Positions 22,726-33,009 of a DNA stretch of 64,000 nucleotides are shown here, one piece after another. Positions within the stretch are counted from its first letter, which is position 1. Every line of letters begins with the position of its first letter. The position numbers and the translations under genes were made by a program. The DNA is from Amaurobius ferox (Eukaryota; Arthropoda; Arachnida; Araneae; Amaurobiidae): contig OX578146.1 in NCBI GenBank assembly GCA_951213105.1, positions 107,442,197 to 107,506,196 on the forward strand, read 5' to 3'. The notes under the pieces were generated by a model, which was given only the letters and a program-made list of their open reading frames with translations, did not search any database and had not been told where the DNA came from.

Positions 22726-23330
22726 TTGAGTATTAATTTTGAAAGATTCTGTGGAACGATTCATGGGTGAAAACCTGAGTGGTTGAGTGGTAACTCCAGA
22801 AAAAGACAATGCCAGTTTGACAGTCTGGAACATTAAGAAAGTGAAAAGAAAATATCTTTTTAAAGTAATATTTCTCTTTCTGGTTTTATAATACTTCATA
22901 CTCTTGAAGAAATTTCTTATATTGGCGAGTGGCTGTACAACTGCCACTTTTAAAGTGGCAACGATGCGTGTATGGTTTAATAACTTAATGGAATGATGAT
23001 TTAATAATAATTTAAACCGCGCAAATACATATTTCTTATAAAAAGTTGCTCAAACTGTTGTTCAAAATATCTCGTCAACAGCATAAACAGTTGATTAAAA
23101 GTATCAACCAGTTTCAGAGAAAAAATCACATTAACCTTCTTCGGGATAAAAAGACAGGCAGGAACAACCACACATAAAAAAGTAGTCTTCCTAAGCCGTC
23201 TGTTTTGCTTTAATTTTGTTCAGATTTCTTAATTTTTATAGCCTTTAATAAACTGGTATTTTTTTCAGTAATCTGAGCACATATATTTTGAAGATTTTGG
23301 TAAAGTTAGCTTATGTAATTCTGAGGGCAT
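22726..23330. other. AT-rich, nothing recognised
   Basis: No supported feature. Confidence 0.4.
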
Positions 23331-23667
23331 GCATATTAGGGCAGGTTATATTCGAACTCCTGAGCGACCGACGGGGGGTTTATACACTTTGGAAATGGAG
23401 CCGATGAAGGTTCAAATCTATTACCAGCGAGGACCTAACCAGAGGAGCAAGGTCAGCAGAATTATTCATCGAATGAAGTCCAAAGATGGTCCCGCGGAGT
23501 CTCGACTCCAGTAGCCGAAGGATTTAGACTCAAGTCATGAATAGACACAGTCCGTCCCAACGTCAACTGGAAGAGTCCGAGTCACAATCTGCCAAGAGAA
23601 TGTCCAACAGCTGATTTCCGGGATTAATGTTCCCCCACGCCATAGACTACAGAGTTAGCGCCCGTCC
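23331..23667. other. GC-richer unrecognised block before a minisatellite
   Basis: It opens with GCATATTAGGGCAGGTTATA, one isolated word of the minisatellite that follows. The interior (CCTGAGCGACCGACGG, GGTCCCGCGGAGTCTCGACT) is distinctly GC-richer than the surroundings. The 61-codon frame has no recognised motif. Confidence 0.4.
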
Positions 23668-23925
23668 GGCAGGTAGCAGCACTAATCACATAAGAAGCAT
23701 ATTAGGGCAGGTGGCAGCACTAGTCACACATAAGACGCATATTAGGGTAGGTGGCAGCACTAGTCACATAAGACGCATATTAGGACAGGTGGCAGCACTA
23801 GTCACATAAGACGCATATTAAGATTAGGACAGGTGGCAGCACTAGTCACATAAGACGCATATTAGGACAGGTTGAAGCACTAGTCACATATTAGGGAAGG
23901 TAGCAGCACAAGTCACACAAGTTAT
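23668..23925 (+). repeat. Minisatellite, about 7 units of ~38 bp
   Basis: Unit GGTGGCAGCACTAGTCACAT followed by AAGACGCATATTAGGACA, with small indels and decay at both ends (GGTAGCAGCACTAATCACAT first, GGTAGCAGCACAAGTCACAC last). Confidence 0.93.
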
Positions 23926-23972
23926 ATAGTACTCGATAATTAACACATGTGTTGTGTTTCTTTCTCCTATAG

Positions 23973-24168
23973 CAGTAGCGTCGCCAGAAAAAAAAAATTG
24001 GTGGGGTTTTGGTAACCAAATATTTTGTTTCCCATTTCTCCGAACTTCAATGGCTACCAATGGGTTCCAGAGTGGGACTTCAATGGCTACCAATGGGTTC
24101 CAGAGTAGGACTTCAATGGCTACCAATGGGTTCCCTAAAAAAAAAACTTCCCCTTAGCGACGCCACTG
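23973..24168. mobile_element. hAT-like MITE, 196 bp
   Basis: Left end CAGTAGCGTCGCCAG; right end reverse-complemented CAGTGGCGTCGCTAAG. Flanking octamers TCCTATAG (23965-23972) and TAATATAG (24169-24176) match 6 of 8. The interior is a 33-bp tandem repeat between A-runs and encodes nothing. Confidence 0.8.
24044..24136 (+). repeat. 33-bp minisatellite inside the hAT-like MITE
   Basis: Starts at 24044, 24077 and 24110, core ACTTCAATGGCTACCAATGG GTTCCAGAGT. The open frame repeating TSMATNGFQS arises from the 33-bp period. Confidence 0.95.
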
Positions 24169-24209
24169 TAATATAGTGTTAAGGAATTAACACGCCATTT
24201 TACACGTCC

Positions 24210-24640
24210 AATTATGAATGGATGTCATTTTCTATAAAAACCAACAAACTGCTCGTAAAATGATTACCACCCATATAGTCATTAAGCAACGAAATAAGAA
24301 CATTTATCGAGCAGTTCGCTGCCACCAAGCGACGAAATCTGAATGTCAAGCACCGAAGCGAATCCCGAAAATAGTCCTAAAATCACATTTTGACTTTGTA
24401 ATCCCTCTAGTTGTCGCCCTTTTTTTACTCCACACACCCCTTTCCCCCTTCGGAGGTGTGAAAAAAAAGATGACAAAAACTATGAGTAAATTCCCGCCTC
24501 CTGCAAAAACCCAATTGGCACGACGTAAAAGAAGACTTAAAACTTGTCATTAAGAACCCATTTAAAAGTTGAAAGTGCTAAATGGAATTGAGGAATAGTA
24601 GGGGAGAACAGGGTAAAAAACAGCTCCTGTGACATAAAAA
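24210..24640 (+). repeat. Family F repeat, copy 3 (diverged)
   Basis: Shares with copies 1 and 2 the run from a CGAAGCGAATC-type word through AAAATCACATTTTGAC, an A-rich GGTGTGAAAAAAAAGATG, to AAAGTTGAAAGTGCTAAATG GAATT. Confidence 0.5.
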
Positions 24641-25439
24641 AGGGAATTTTTGAGGCTTCGTTAGAGCTCTTGTTTGTCAGGAAGTGTTGCATAAACTAGG
24701 AGCCCTTTTTTCGCACCCTTCGTAATTCTTCTGCATAATATGTCAAAGCTTGTTTGTAAAAGGAAAGAAACCCGAAGAAATATCTCTCCCACTCCGTCGC
24801 TGGCTCTGATTTCATTTTGAGGTAATCGTAGAGAAAAATCAATGGATAGGCGGATTCAGAGTAACAGCGAAGGTGATATATTCTGGAGTGATGTATTGGC
24901 CTCCTCCACATGAGATAGTAATGGTTTTCAGAGCTAGGCGGGCGTCCAAGATAGGCATTACATATTACTGTCGAGATATTTTCTATTTGTAGAACCAAAT
25001 TGATGTACGCTATCAATACATGGTCCAGATGATAGAAAAAGTGGTTAAAATGACCCGCATATAGTTTTGGTAAAAGCTACAAACGGATATCCAATAGTTC
25101 ATCAATGGCGCTGTCAATAGTATGTTCGTCAATACAATTCCCAATTGCACCGCGGTTGTTTCAATGGATATTCCATAGTTGTCAAAGGATTTTTCCTGAT
25201 TTTTTAATGGCACTGATTCATCAATGGACAAAACCAGACAAAAGTTAAGAGTGGTTTCTGAAATGCTGTGAAATAGTGAGAAACTCACATGGATGATAGA
25301 ATATTTCACTTAACATGAGGAAGTTTTTAAACAAATTACGACTTTGTTTTTATGGTCATATAACAATCGATTTTTGTACATATTTGGTTAAATTGTTTGA
25401 GTAGCTTATATAAGAAGCTTTGTTCATTTATTCGTTTAT
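24641..25439. other. Unrecognised stretch with two adjoining minus-strand frames
   Basis: Minus frames of 98 (25013-25309) and 106 codons (24696-25016) abut in different frames. They contain some hydrophobic stretches but no motif I can name, and there are stops in both frames at the join. I see no convincing gene and no repeat here. Confidence 0.35.
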
Positions 25440-25760
25440 TTCACTTTTAAATAAAAAGTCAGATGTAACATAATTAATTTTACAACGTTTCCTCGATTTT
25501 CAATATTTTTTTTTTCAGAAATTGAAGGCTTTCTGGTGGTCCGTTGACTCCGAAAATGAATAGGCCTCTAACGTTCACCGATTAAAATAATTGTACCAAA
25601 TTGCATCCAATTTACTCAATATGTTCGATAGATATTTTGCGCACATATATACATACATACATACATACACAGATGTTCAAAACGTGGAGATCCACCCAAA
25701 TCCAAAAGTTGATGCGTTTCATCCTAATGCAATATTTTCTCTTTACACATACTATGTACT
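25440..25760 (+). repeat. Family D-related repeat (D2), copy 1
   Basis: Shares with 62535-62860 the order CTTTTAAATAA, TTCAGAAA, GGTCCGTTGACTCC/GGTCCGATATTTCAG, AAAATAATTGTACCAAATTG/AAAATAATCGTACTAAATCT, a CACACAGAT word, ATTTTTC, and a final CTTTACACATA stem-like word. Confidence 0.5.
25643..25670. repeat. (ACAT)n microsatellite
   Basis: Short ACATACATACAT run within the D2 repeat. Confidence 0.9.
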
Positions 25761-26598
25761 GTAACTAAAGTAATAGATAGCCATGTTGATGTGTGTCGCA
25801 AAATCGGACAAATTCGACCAAAAATTCAGCAATTTGGGGGTATTAAAAGATTATCTGCTACAAAAAGCACGAACTATGCAATTTAAATGAGTAACAGAAC
25901 AAAAATTGCAACAATTACATTTTCTTTAATTACATTTTCGTACTAAGCATTATTTTCTGCTTTACATACAAGCGATAGGCAGAAACTCAAACAAAGCGAA
26001 TCAACTAGCTTCCAATTACTTTTTTATTCAAGATGCAGTACAACAACTGAGTGAAATTGTTTTAATTATGAAACTTTTAGCGTAAAAAAAAAAATAACAT
26101 TAAACAATCGAAACAAAACACATATTCAATTGGGACAGTAGTATTTGCACTTCCTCTCGACCGAATTTTTTTGTGGAAACTTTCCACGTGAATAAGCTTG
26201 GGGGGGGGGGGGATTCCAATCACTATAATCAGCTAAGACGCTGAATAAAGCAAGGGGAAAAAGAAAAGGGAATCTTGATAAATAAAACGCGCAAGGGAGG
26301 GGAAAAAAAGTCAAAAACGGTCGTAGGAGGTATGAAAATCTTTGTCCATTAGGCAGGCTCGTTTGCATATGGCGATTATCAAAGGATGCCCGACTTCCGG
26401 GTACAAGACACTGGAAAATGTCCAAGAAATAAAATAAATAAATAAATAAAAAGAGAGTGACAAGGTGAAGTGCATGGGTTAATGATGACCGGATAAAGTT
26501 GCAGAATACTTTAAGGATGAGCAGTTATTTTGGATTCGTATAACCAGCGCGGAAGTCTTTTAAAATGAATTGTAATTCGTGAATATCTCAGCAGGCAT
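25761..26598. other. Unrecognised stretch
   Basis: AT-rich with a poly-G run at 26199-26211 and an (AAAT)n run near 26430-26445. The 99-codon minus frame at 26126 shows no family features. Confidence 0.4.
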
Positions 26599-27094
26599 TG
26601 TTATTATTTGAAGTTCCGGATTTGATCCGGATTTTTGATCCTAGTAACAAATTTGACAACTTTGGCGACACATTTGAATAAATACCGCCAACTTGTCCAC
26701 TCACTCCTGGTGATATTTGAAAACTACTCGAATTTTTGTAGATCGATTAAAAATTTCTCAAGTTATATTAATTTTTCTAGACATTTTCCCAGAGAGTATA
26801 TAAGCTTGTCTTCGTTTAGTGAATAGTTATTGTTAGCATGATACGAGTAAAAGAGAATTGTGAACGCGTCAATGTCTTTAGAATATAATCTTTTGCTTTG
26901 CGAATGAGTTGATTATTTAATTGCTCTTTTGCTGTACCTAACAGTTGATTCGTGACCTAGTAAGATAACTAGATAGTTATTATCTGTGCATAATTCCTGT
27001 CTACGCTTATTGGTGCTTCAAATAAATGCAGAAATTTGATCTCACCCTTATATCTTGAGAAAACACCCACGATTAAAGAAGATACGTCGTAACA
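26599..27094 (+). mobile_element. Solo LTR, LTR-L family (copy 4, 496 bp)
   Basis: Runs from TGTTATTATT to ATACGTCGTAACA. It contains TTTGGCGACACATTTGAA in the U3-like part, TATA box GAGTATATAAGC (26795), CAAATAAATGC near the polyadenylation position, and CACCCACGATTAAAGAAGAT before the terminus. Flanks GCAT/GTAT match 3 of 4. No internal element sequence adjoins it. Confidence 0.75.
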
Positions 27095-27501
27095 GTATCT
27101 TTTGTGAGCACTTGTTCTTTTAAGCTTTAAAACCAGTGCTCGGCTAAGAGTGTATTTAATAATAAAATAGGCTTAAGCGATTGCGTAGGAACCTTATTTC
27201 GAAGACTGGTGCCAAATTTCTCTACACTTTATTGCTTTTAAATTTATTACCCCCCCCCCCCTAACTATTACTAAATGAGAACTGGGGGTCTACGATCAAT
27301 CGTGCAAAATATACTAAATATACTTAGTCTTTGAATCACCTTGTATATTTTTACAAAAATAAATAAAATTGAATTGACGTAAAAAATATAATAATAATAA
27401 TTTGATTTAATTTAATATTTTACATTTGAAAATGGAATAATTTCAGATTTCTATTTAATATTGGTAAAAAAAGAGGCTAGAGGATTCCCTTCTAAATAAT
27501 T
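27095..27501. other. AT-rich spacer
   Basis: Poly-C run at 27250-27260. Nothing else is seen. Confidence 0.4.
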
Positions 27502-27725
27502 TGAGTCCACTAAATCCGTACTAGTCGTAATAGAGTCACTTTCAGACCTCCAACATCTCTGCACTAACCTACAGGGTTGATTTGTTCGGGCGCCATTGTA
27601 AGGAAACTTGCTGCCCCAGCCGGGAATCGAACCCTGGATCTCCTGGATCTCTCCAGCCGACGCTCTACCGATGACCTATTGGGACAAAATTCCAATCTCT
27701 TATAGACAGTGGACTCTGCAGAATA
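27502..27725 (-). mobile_element. SINE-B, single module
   Basis: Minus-strand tRNA-like module: box A region read on plus as GCTCTACCGATGACCTA, box B as GGGAATCGAACCCTGG. The 3' body (CTACAGGGTTGATTTGTTCG, TTTCAGACCTCCAACATCTC) ends at AGTCCACTAAATCCG. It lacks the VNTR linker and second module present at 12500 and 61690. Confidence 0.85.
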
Positions 27726-29080
27726 CGTGCAATAAAACTCAATTTTAAATTAGTCTGATTATTTTTTTCGGGCAAAACTCATTTATTTTCTTGAACATTG
27801 GTATGGCAGATTTCTAAAAATAAACATCTATAAATTGATAGTTCCGCTCAAGGAGAAATACCACCTCACCCTCGGTGTCACTTATTATATATTTCATTTG
27901 CATATAATTGTCATAATGGCCAAGAATTCTTACTTTATGCCCTTCAGGAGTTCAGCAGCTCCCACTAACTTTTGATTACGAAAATTTAGTGATTTTAGCA
28001 CATTTAGTGCCATTTAGATGGACAATAATCAAATGTATCCAAAAAATTGTTGCAAATTTATAAAGTAATAATACATTTAGCTCCCCCCCCCCAAAAAAAA
28101 AATACTTAACGGATCTCATCAGATCCCCCCCCCCCCCCACACACACACACACACACATCTATACCAATTCATATTCATCAGAAGCCCCTTCGACTCTTAA
28201 TTGGCACCGGTAAAGTTAATATTGACAATCTCTCAGCTGGATTTATCTTGCTGTCATGCTCTTATGTTGACAACGTGCTATCTCTACAGTTTTTCCACAC
28301 GAGCGACTTTTGGGGGATGGTGGGAAAAAGTTAATAACTATCTGCTCGAAGGAAAGGGGAGATTCAGAAAAAATAAACTTGGTTAAAAAAGCATGAAAGG
28401 AAGGAGAGGAGGCATTGTTCATTACGGCCGTACCTCGTTAGTTTGAAGCGATTACCAATGAACATTTAGACTTCCGGGTGTAGGCAGTATGTCTTTTACT
28501 TTTATTTTATTTTATTTATTTATTTATTTATTTATTTGACCTGGGAACTAAAAAAAAATGTAAAGCTTCGTTAATTCTGAAAAAGGGAGAATTGCATTCA
28601 TGGTTGGGTTAGTCAGACGAGAAAGGTATGAAAAAATAAAGGTGTATGAAAAAATAGCTTGTATCACCAAAGCATGTCTTTACTAAGTATCAACCTGGTG
28701 ATAAGCTTATGCGGTGTATCTAGTGATGTATCAAACTTGTGTGATGCATCTGTAGCAACGTGTCAAGCTTATGCAATGGCAAACGCATGCGATATACGTA
28801 TATCAAATACAAGCTTATTGATACACAGCATCGATGTTCCTCAAAATTCCAAATAACTTAAATATCTCGAGAATGGTCCAACCTAGAGGAATGGGACTGG
28901 TTTTATTCGTTTTGTCGTTAAAAATGATGCATAAAACAAGTTATGCATTTCAGCATTTAATGCATATCGTAGTTTTCTTTTATTTCTGATTTTGACGATT
29001 TTTGATGGGGGGGGGGGGGGGAGAGAAGCGCACACACACACCACGTTATAATACTAGATTTGTGTTTTAGTGTGTCGGGA
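27726..29080. other. Mixed stretch with microsatellites, no gene recognised
   Basis: Poly-C plus (CA)n at 28125-28158, a (TTTA)n run at 28490-28538 and poly-G at 29007-29018. At 28655-28830 imperfect repeats of words like GTATCAAACTTGTGTGATGC suggest an old short tandem. The 61- to 65-codon frames show no features. Confidence 0.45.
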
Positions 29081-29180
29081 AAACAGCAAATCCGTCGAAA
29101 AAATCGATCCCGATTTTCGACACGATTCCGATACTTTCACTATACACATTACCACGTAGTGTAAGGAATGTAAAAAGATC
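29081..29180 (+). mobile_element. Family D stem-loop end (partial copy)
   Basis: AAATCCGTCGAAAAAATCGA, CCCGATTTTCGACACGATTC, then the imperfect stem ACTTTCACTATACAC / GTAGTGTAAGGAA, the same order as the end of the 36301 copy. Confidence 0.55.
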
Positions 29181-30647
29181 TGAAAACACGGCATTATACA
29201 AAAAATAAGTGGGAAATAAATATTTCAAGTTTTGAGAGAAAGCTGCCACATATTACGATCTTGCTAATAGCATAGCAAAATATTTCACACGCGGAAGTAA
29301 TTTGCACTAAGCAACAAACATAAGACAAAAATCATTGGCAACATGAATTGATATGAACTTAAATATAAATAAACAATGGCTCTAAAAAAAGTTCTTATTG
29401 AAATAATGTTTTAAGAACTATCATTTTAAGGAATTGAAGCGTTTTAGAAAGCATATTCGAAAAAGCAGAAAAATCATTGTTGAAAGATTTGATATATTAT
29501 GCAGAAAATAGTAATTCACAACAAAACATCTCGAGGAAGCAAAAAAAAGCAAAGGTTATTCACGTGAATGCAATTACTTAATTCACCTTCGAAGTATGGA
29601 ATTTGAATTCACTTACTGGTTTTTATTTGCAGTGCCGTTATGAGGAAAAATTCTTCAGTTTTATCAAGAGCTTTGTATTGTATATTCCACAATCACTTAC
29701 CTATAAACAAAAAGAAATTAGAAAAAATTTTAAGAAATGAGATGGAATAAATTAAAGAATTTTAAGAAATTAGAACAAATGAATAAACTATGTTAAGTTA
29801 ACCGACTCTTAAACTGCGTATACAAATCAATAATTATAAAATGTTTCGCTATTGAATAACATTTCGTTGTCTGCTTAACATTTGATAACAGGGTATTGAA
29901 AAAAAAATGTTTTTGAATTAGTTATTTCAATGTCTTAAGTCTTAAATTTCAGAAATATTGAATTTTTGTAAAGTTGGCGTCATTTTTGTCAGTTTGGCGA
30001 TATTTTTTAGTTTGACATTTTATGAAAAGTCGCCAAAATTTTAACTAATTTTATCGTTAAAGGTTACAAATAGACATAGCGAAGGACTGACTATTTATAT
30101 TATTTTATATCAAGCGTTTCGTATTGTATATTACACAATCGCTTATGAAAAAAAAATTCGAATAAATATTAAGACAGTAGTAAGTTTAAATTTTAAATAT
30201 AAGAAATAGGACAAGAAATAATTTTCTCATGCCATCTTAAATATCTTCATTCGTCATACCTATATTTCGTGATAAGCTAATGCCAGTACTCCGTGAAACT
30301 AGGATTACCTTTTCACTCAATTTTATCTCCATACGTCCATCACGCGTACCTTGACTAGATTGTTACCATAGTAACTGATATGCTATGAATATCAATTAAA
30401 AACGCTTTTATTGAAATATGAAAAAAAAACAAAACATGAATACAATTTTCAACTTGAACTGTAGGAATCGGTTGATTGATATTCAAAATCAATTCTCCAG
30501 ATATTTCAAAAGTTTCTCAAAGCCGTTTCTCCAGATATTAGAAACATTTCTTGTTTCAGTTCCCTGTAGGGAAAAACAAAATTTCTCCAGATGATAGAAA
30601 TAGTACTCCTCATCAGTCATTTCAAAGATATGTTTTTCTACACAGAC
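29181..30647. other. AT-rich stretch, nothing coding
   Basis: TTGGCGA-type words at 29975-30040 (AGTTTGGCGATATTTTTTAG). A word TTTCTCCAGATATTAGAAAC recurs with variation at about 30490, 30525 and 30580. Confidence 0.45.
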
Positions 30648-30859
30648 CATCGGACCTACTCAAAGGTGTAGAAAGCCCAGACCACACGACCAACCCGAAG
30701 GCTTATGGTTGCTGCTTGTGTGGCCAGCTACTCAAAGGTGTTGTTGTTGAGACCCAGACCGTCCGACCTACCAGAAAGGTGTAAGGTAACTACTCAAAGG
30801 TGTAGAAGACCCAGACCGTTCGACTCATCCAGAGGACACGAGCAACGTACTCAAAGGTG
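30648..30859 (-). repeat. Short tandem units derived from the SINE-A 3' end
   Basis: Units begin TACTCAAAGGTGT and continue AGAA-GCCCAGACC; starts at 30656, 30729, 30791 and 30849, with further units at 31373, 31437 and 31512. The unit equals a variant of the SINE-A terminal region (CAGACCGTCCGACCTACC AG AAAGGTGT), so a SINE 3' end appears to have been amplified in tandem. Confidence 0.7.
30741..30789 (-). mobile_element. SINE-A insertion, truncated to 49 bp
   Basis: Consists of the (CAA)n tail and SINE-A 3' terminus only. Flanked by CTACTCAAAGGTG at 30728-30740 and 30790-30802, a perfect 13-bp direct repeat. Confidence 0.75.
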
Positions 30860-31150
30860 TTGTTGTTGTTGTTGAAACCCAGACCGTCCGACCTACCAGA
30901 AAGGTGTAAGGTAACTGTTTGGACGGTCGGGAAGTGCCACCCAATTTAGACCGGAACCTAGTGGGGGAGGCATTCACAGGGACCGTACCCTCCTTCCCCT
31001 ACCACCAACCTCTCGGAAGGACTTTCGGACCCACATGTTTAACGTGATCGTACTCCGCATGAACACGGCGGCAGTTTTGACAGAGGCTGGAATCGAACCC
31101 GGGCCTACCGAGTGCAACTCCAGCGCGCTAACCAATGGGCTACCGCGCCC
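30860..31150 (-). mobile_element. SINE-A, complete copy with 15-bp direct repeats
   Basis: Minus-strand head GGGCGCGGTAGCCCATTGGT with box B (plus strand GGAATCGAACCCGGGCC), full body, (CAA)n tail. Flanked by ACGTACTCAAAGGTG at 30845-30859 and 31151-31165. Confidence 0.93.
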
Positions 31151-31165
31151 ACGTACTCAAAGGTG

Positions 31166-31371
31166 TTGTTGTTGTTGAAACCCAGACCGTCCGACCTACC
31201 AGAAAGGTGTAAGGTAACTGTTTGGACGGTCGGGAAGTGCCACCCAATTTAGACCGGAACCCAGTGGGGGAGGCATCCACAGGGACCGTACCCTCCTTCC
31301 CCTACCACCAACCTCTCGGAAGGACTTTCGGACCCACATGTTTAACGTGATCGTACTCCGCATGAACACGG
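31166..31371 (-). mobile_element. SINE-A, 5'-truncated, 13-bp direct repeats
   Basis: Body nearly identical to the preceding copy, truncated after the GTTCATGCGGAGTACGATCA block. Flanked by GTACTCAAAGGTG ending at 31165 and at 31372-31384. Confidence 0.88.
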
Positions 31372-31895
31372 GTACTCAAAGGTGTTGAAGACCCAGACCG
31401 TCCGACTACGTCCGACCGTCCAGACCCAGACACGGGTACTCAAAGGTGTGAAAGGCCCAGACCATACAGCCAACCCAGGGGTTTACGGCAGTTTGATGTA
31501 TGGCCGGACGGGTACTCAAAGGTGTGGAGTAACTGTTTGGACAGCCTGGACAATACCACCCAATATAGACCGGAACCTAATGAGGGTAGCAACCTTGGTA
31601 ACAACTACAGGAATCGTATCATTCTTCCCCTACCCCCATCACCTGTCGGATGGACTTGAAATTTCTTTCTTTCGACCCAGACCGTCCGACCTACCCAAAG
31701 GTATAAGGCATCCTCCTTCCCCTACCTCCAATTTCTCGGAAGTACTTTCGGATCCACATTTTTAGTCAACACATTTTAGTTTTCGGATCCACATAATGGG
31801 ACCCTATTCCCCGTGAACATAAGGACAGTTTGGGCAAAGTCGGGAATTGAATTCGGGTCCTCCGAGTGCAGTTCCCATCTAGCTCTTTTTTTGCT
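31372..31895 (-). mobile_element. Rearranged and older SINE-A material
   Basis: Two tandem TACTCAAAGGTGT units (31373, 31437), then a diverged SINE-A 3' part (31512-31600, AACTGTTTGGACAGCCTGG). A separate older copy follows (31660-31890) with a GAAA-type tail (plus TTCTTTCTTTCGACCC) and an internal deletion joining GGTATAAGG to CATCCTCCTTCCCC. The 127-codon frame at 31382 runs across these joins and is not a gene. Confidence 0.7.
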
Positions 31896-32008
31896 AAGAT
31901 TTGAGCCATAAAGTTTATTCACGTGTTAGCAACATCGCCAAACTCGTGGATTACAGTTTCACGATCTTTGTCGGCCGTCAATAGGCGTGGCGTTGAGATA
32001 CCCAGCAA
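31896..32008. other. Short spacer
   Basis: Nothing recognised. Confidence 0.3.
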
Positions 32009-32307
32009 GCACAAAACTCCTTAAAGCAAGGATTATATCATTTTTCTGGTTGAAGTATTGTAACTTCAAATTTAGAAACAATTGGGTTCATTTTTAGCCC
32101 AGCCCATCATTAATAAAATTCTAACCGCTCATGAATAAGTGCATCGACAGGAATAAGTGCTAATTAGAAGGCGAAAGTGCATAGTGAGCGATTAGAATTG
32201 TATTAATAATAGGCGGGGCTTAAAACGCCCCCAATCGTTTTTGGATTAAAATTTACAATAATTTTATCAGAAAAGTTTTAAAATCCTTGATTTAAAGAGT
32301 TTTGTAC
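32009..32307. mobile_element. Palindromic (foldback) MITE, about 300 bp
   Basis: Two arms of about 130 bp pair across a short centre. Left ACAAAACTCCTTAAAGCAAG, AATAAAATTCTAACCGCTCA; right arm reverse-complemented ACAAAACTCTTTAAATCAAG, AATACAATTCTAATCGCTCA. The centre is near 32165 (AATAAGTGCTAATTAGAAGG). There is no coding capacity, and no target duplication could be fixed, so the superfamily is unknown. Confidence 0.8.
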
Positions 32308-32694
32308 TCACTGATTATCTCATTGTCTACATCGTGCTGACGAGCGAGAACATAAGATGATAATGGGTGATCACTTAATCCATTTACTGCTTTCTATGCA
32401 ACGCCCTGTACAGGTAGTAAGGTAGTTTGTTAGTAAGCAGTATTGAAAACAGTCCGATCCCTTCCCTGTTATCAATACGGCTTACTAACAAAAGCATTTT
32501 TTTTTCACAATATTACATCTGTATTTCACTTTTTAAATGGAAAATTTTTATGTTCAATACTCCAATATTGATAACTGGAATATCTTTCAGAGGAAAACAT
32601 CAGAGTAAACCAGGACTTAAATATTGCTATGCAAATTGTGAATTCTATCAAATACCAGAGAGATGACAATTATTACATCTGTGTATTCTATCAT
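32308..32694. other. Spacer
   Basis: No feature is recognised. A 79-codon frame shows nothing identifiable. Confidence 0.35.
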
Positions 32695-33003
32695 CAAAGA
32701 ATCACTTGTTAAAACTTATTGGTGGCAGAAATGCTGCGATACCATTATTGTTACCAAAGAATCGTTTGTTAAAATTTATTGGTGGCAAAAATATTACAAT
32801 ATCATTGTTGTTACCAAAGAATTGTTTGCTGAAATTTATTGATGGCAGACATGCTGCAATACCATTGACCATTGTAGTTACCAAAGAATCGTTTGTTGAA
32901 ATTTATTGGTGGCAAAAATATTGCATTACCATTGTTGTTACCAAAGAATCGTCTGTTGAAATTTATTGGTGGCAAAAATGTTGCAATACCATTGTTGTTA
33001 CCA
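32695..33003 (+). repeat. 60-bp tandem repeat, five units
   Basis: Unit TTACCAAAGAATCGTTTGTT then GAAATTTATTGGTGGCAAAA and ATATTGCAATACCATTGTTG. One unit has a small insertion (GACCATTG). The 60-bp period keeps frames open, giving a 116-codon repetitive frame that I do not regard as a gene. Confidence 0.93.
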
Positions 33004-33009
33004 CAAAAT

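Noticed and set aside
24696..25309. Two adjoining minus-strand frames (98 and 106 codons) with hydrophobic stretches, possibly a frameshifted membrane protein
   Set aside because: No motif of a known family could be named, stops occur in both frames at the join, and composition is AT-driven. A protein database search would decide.
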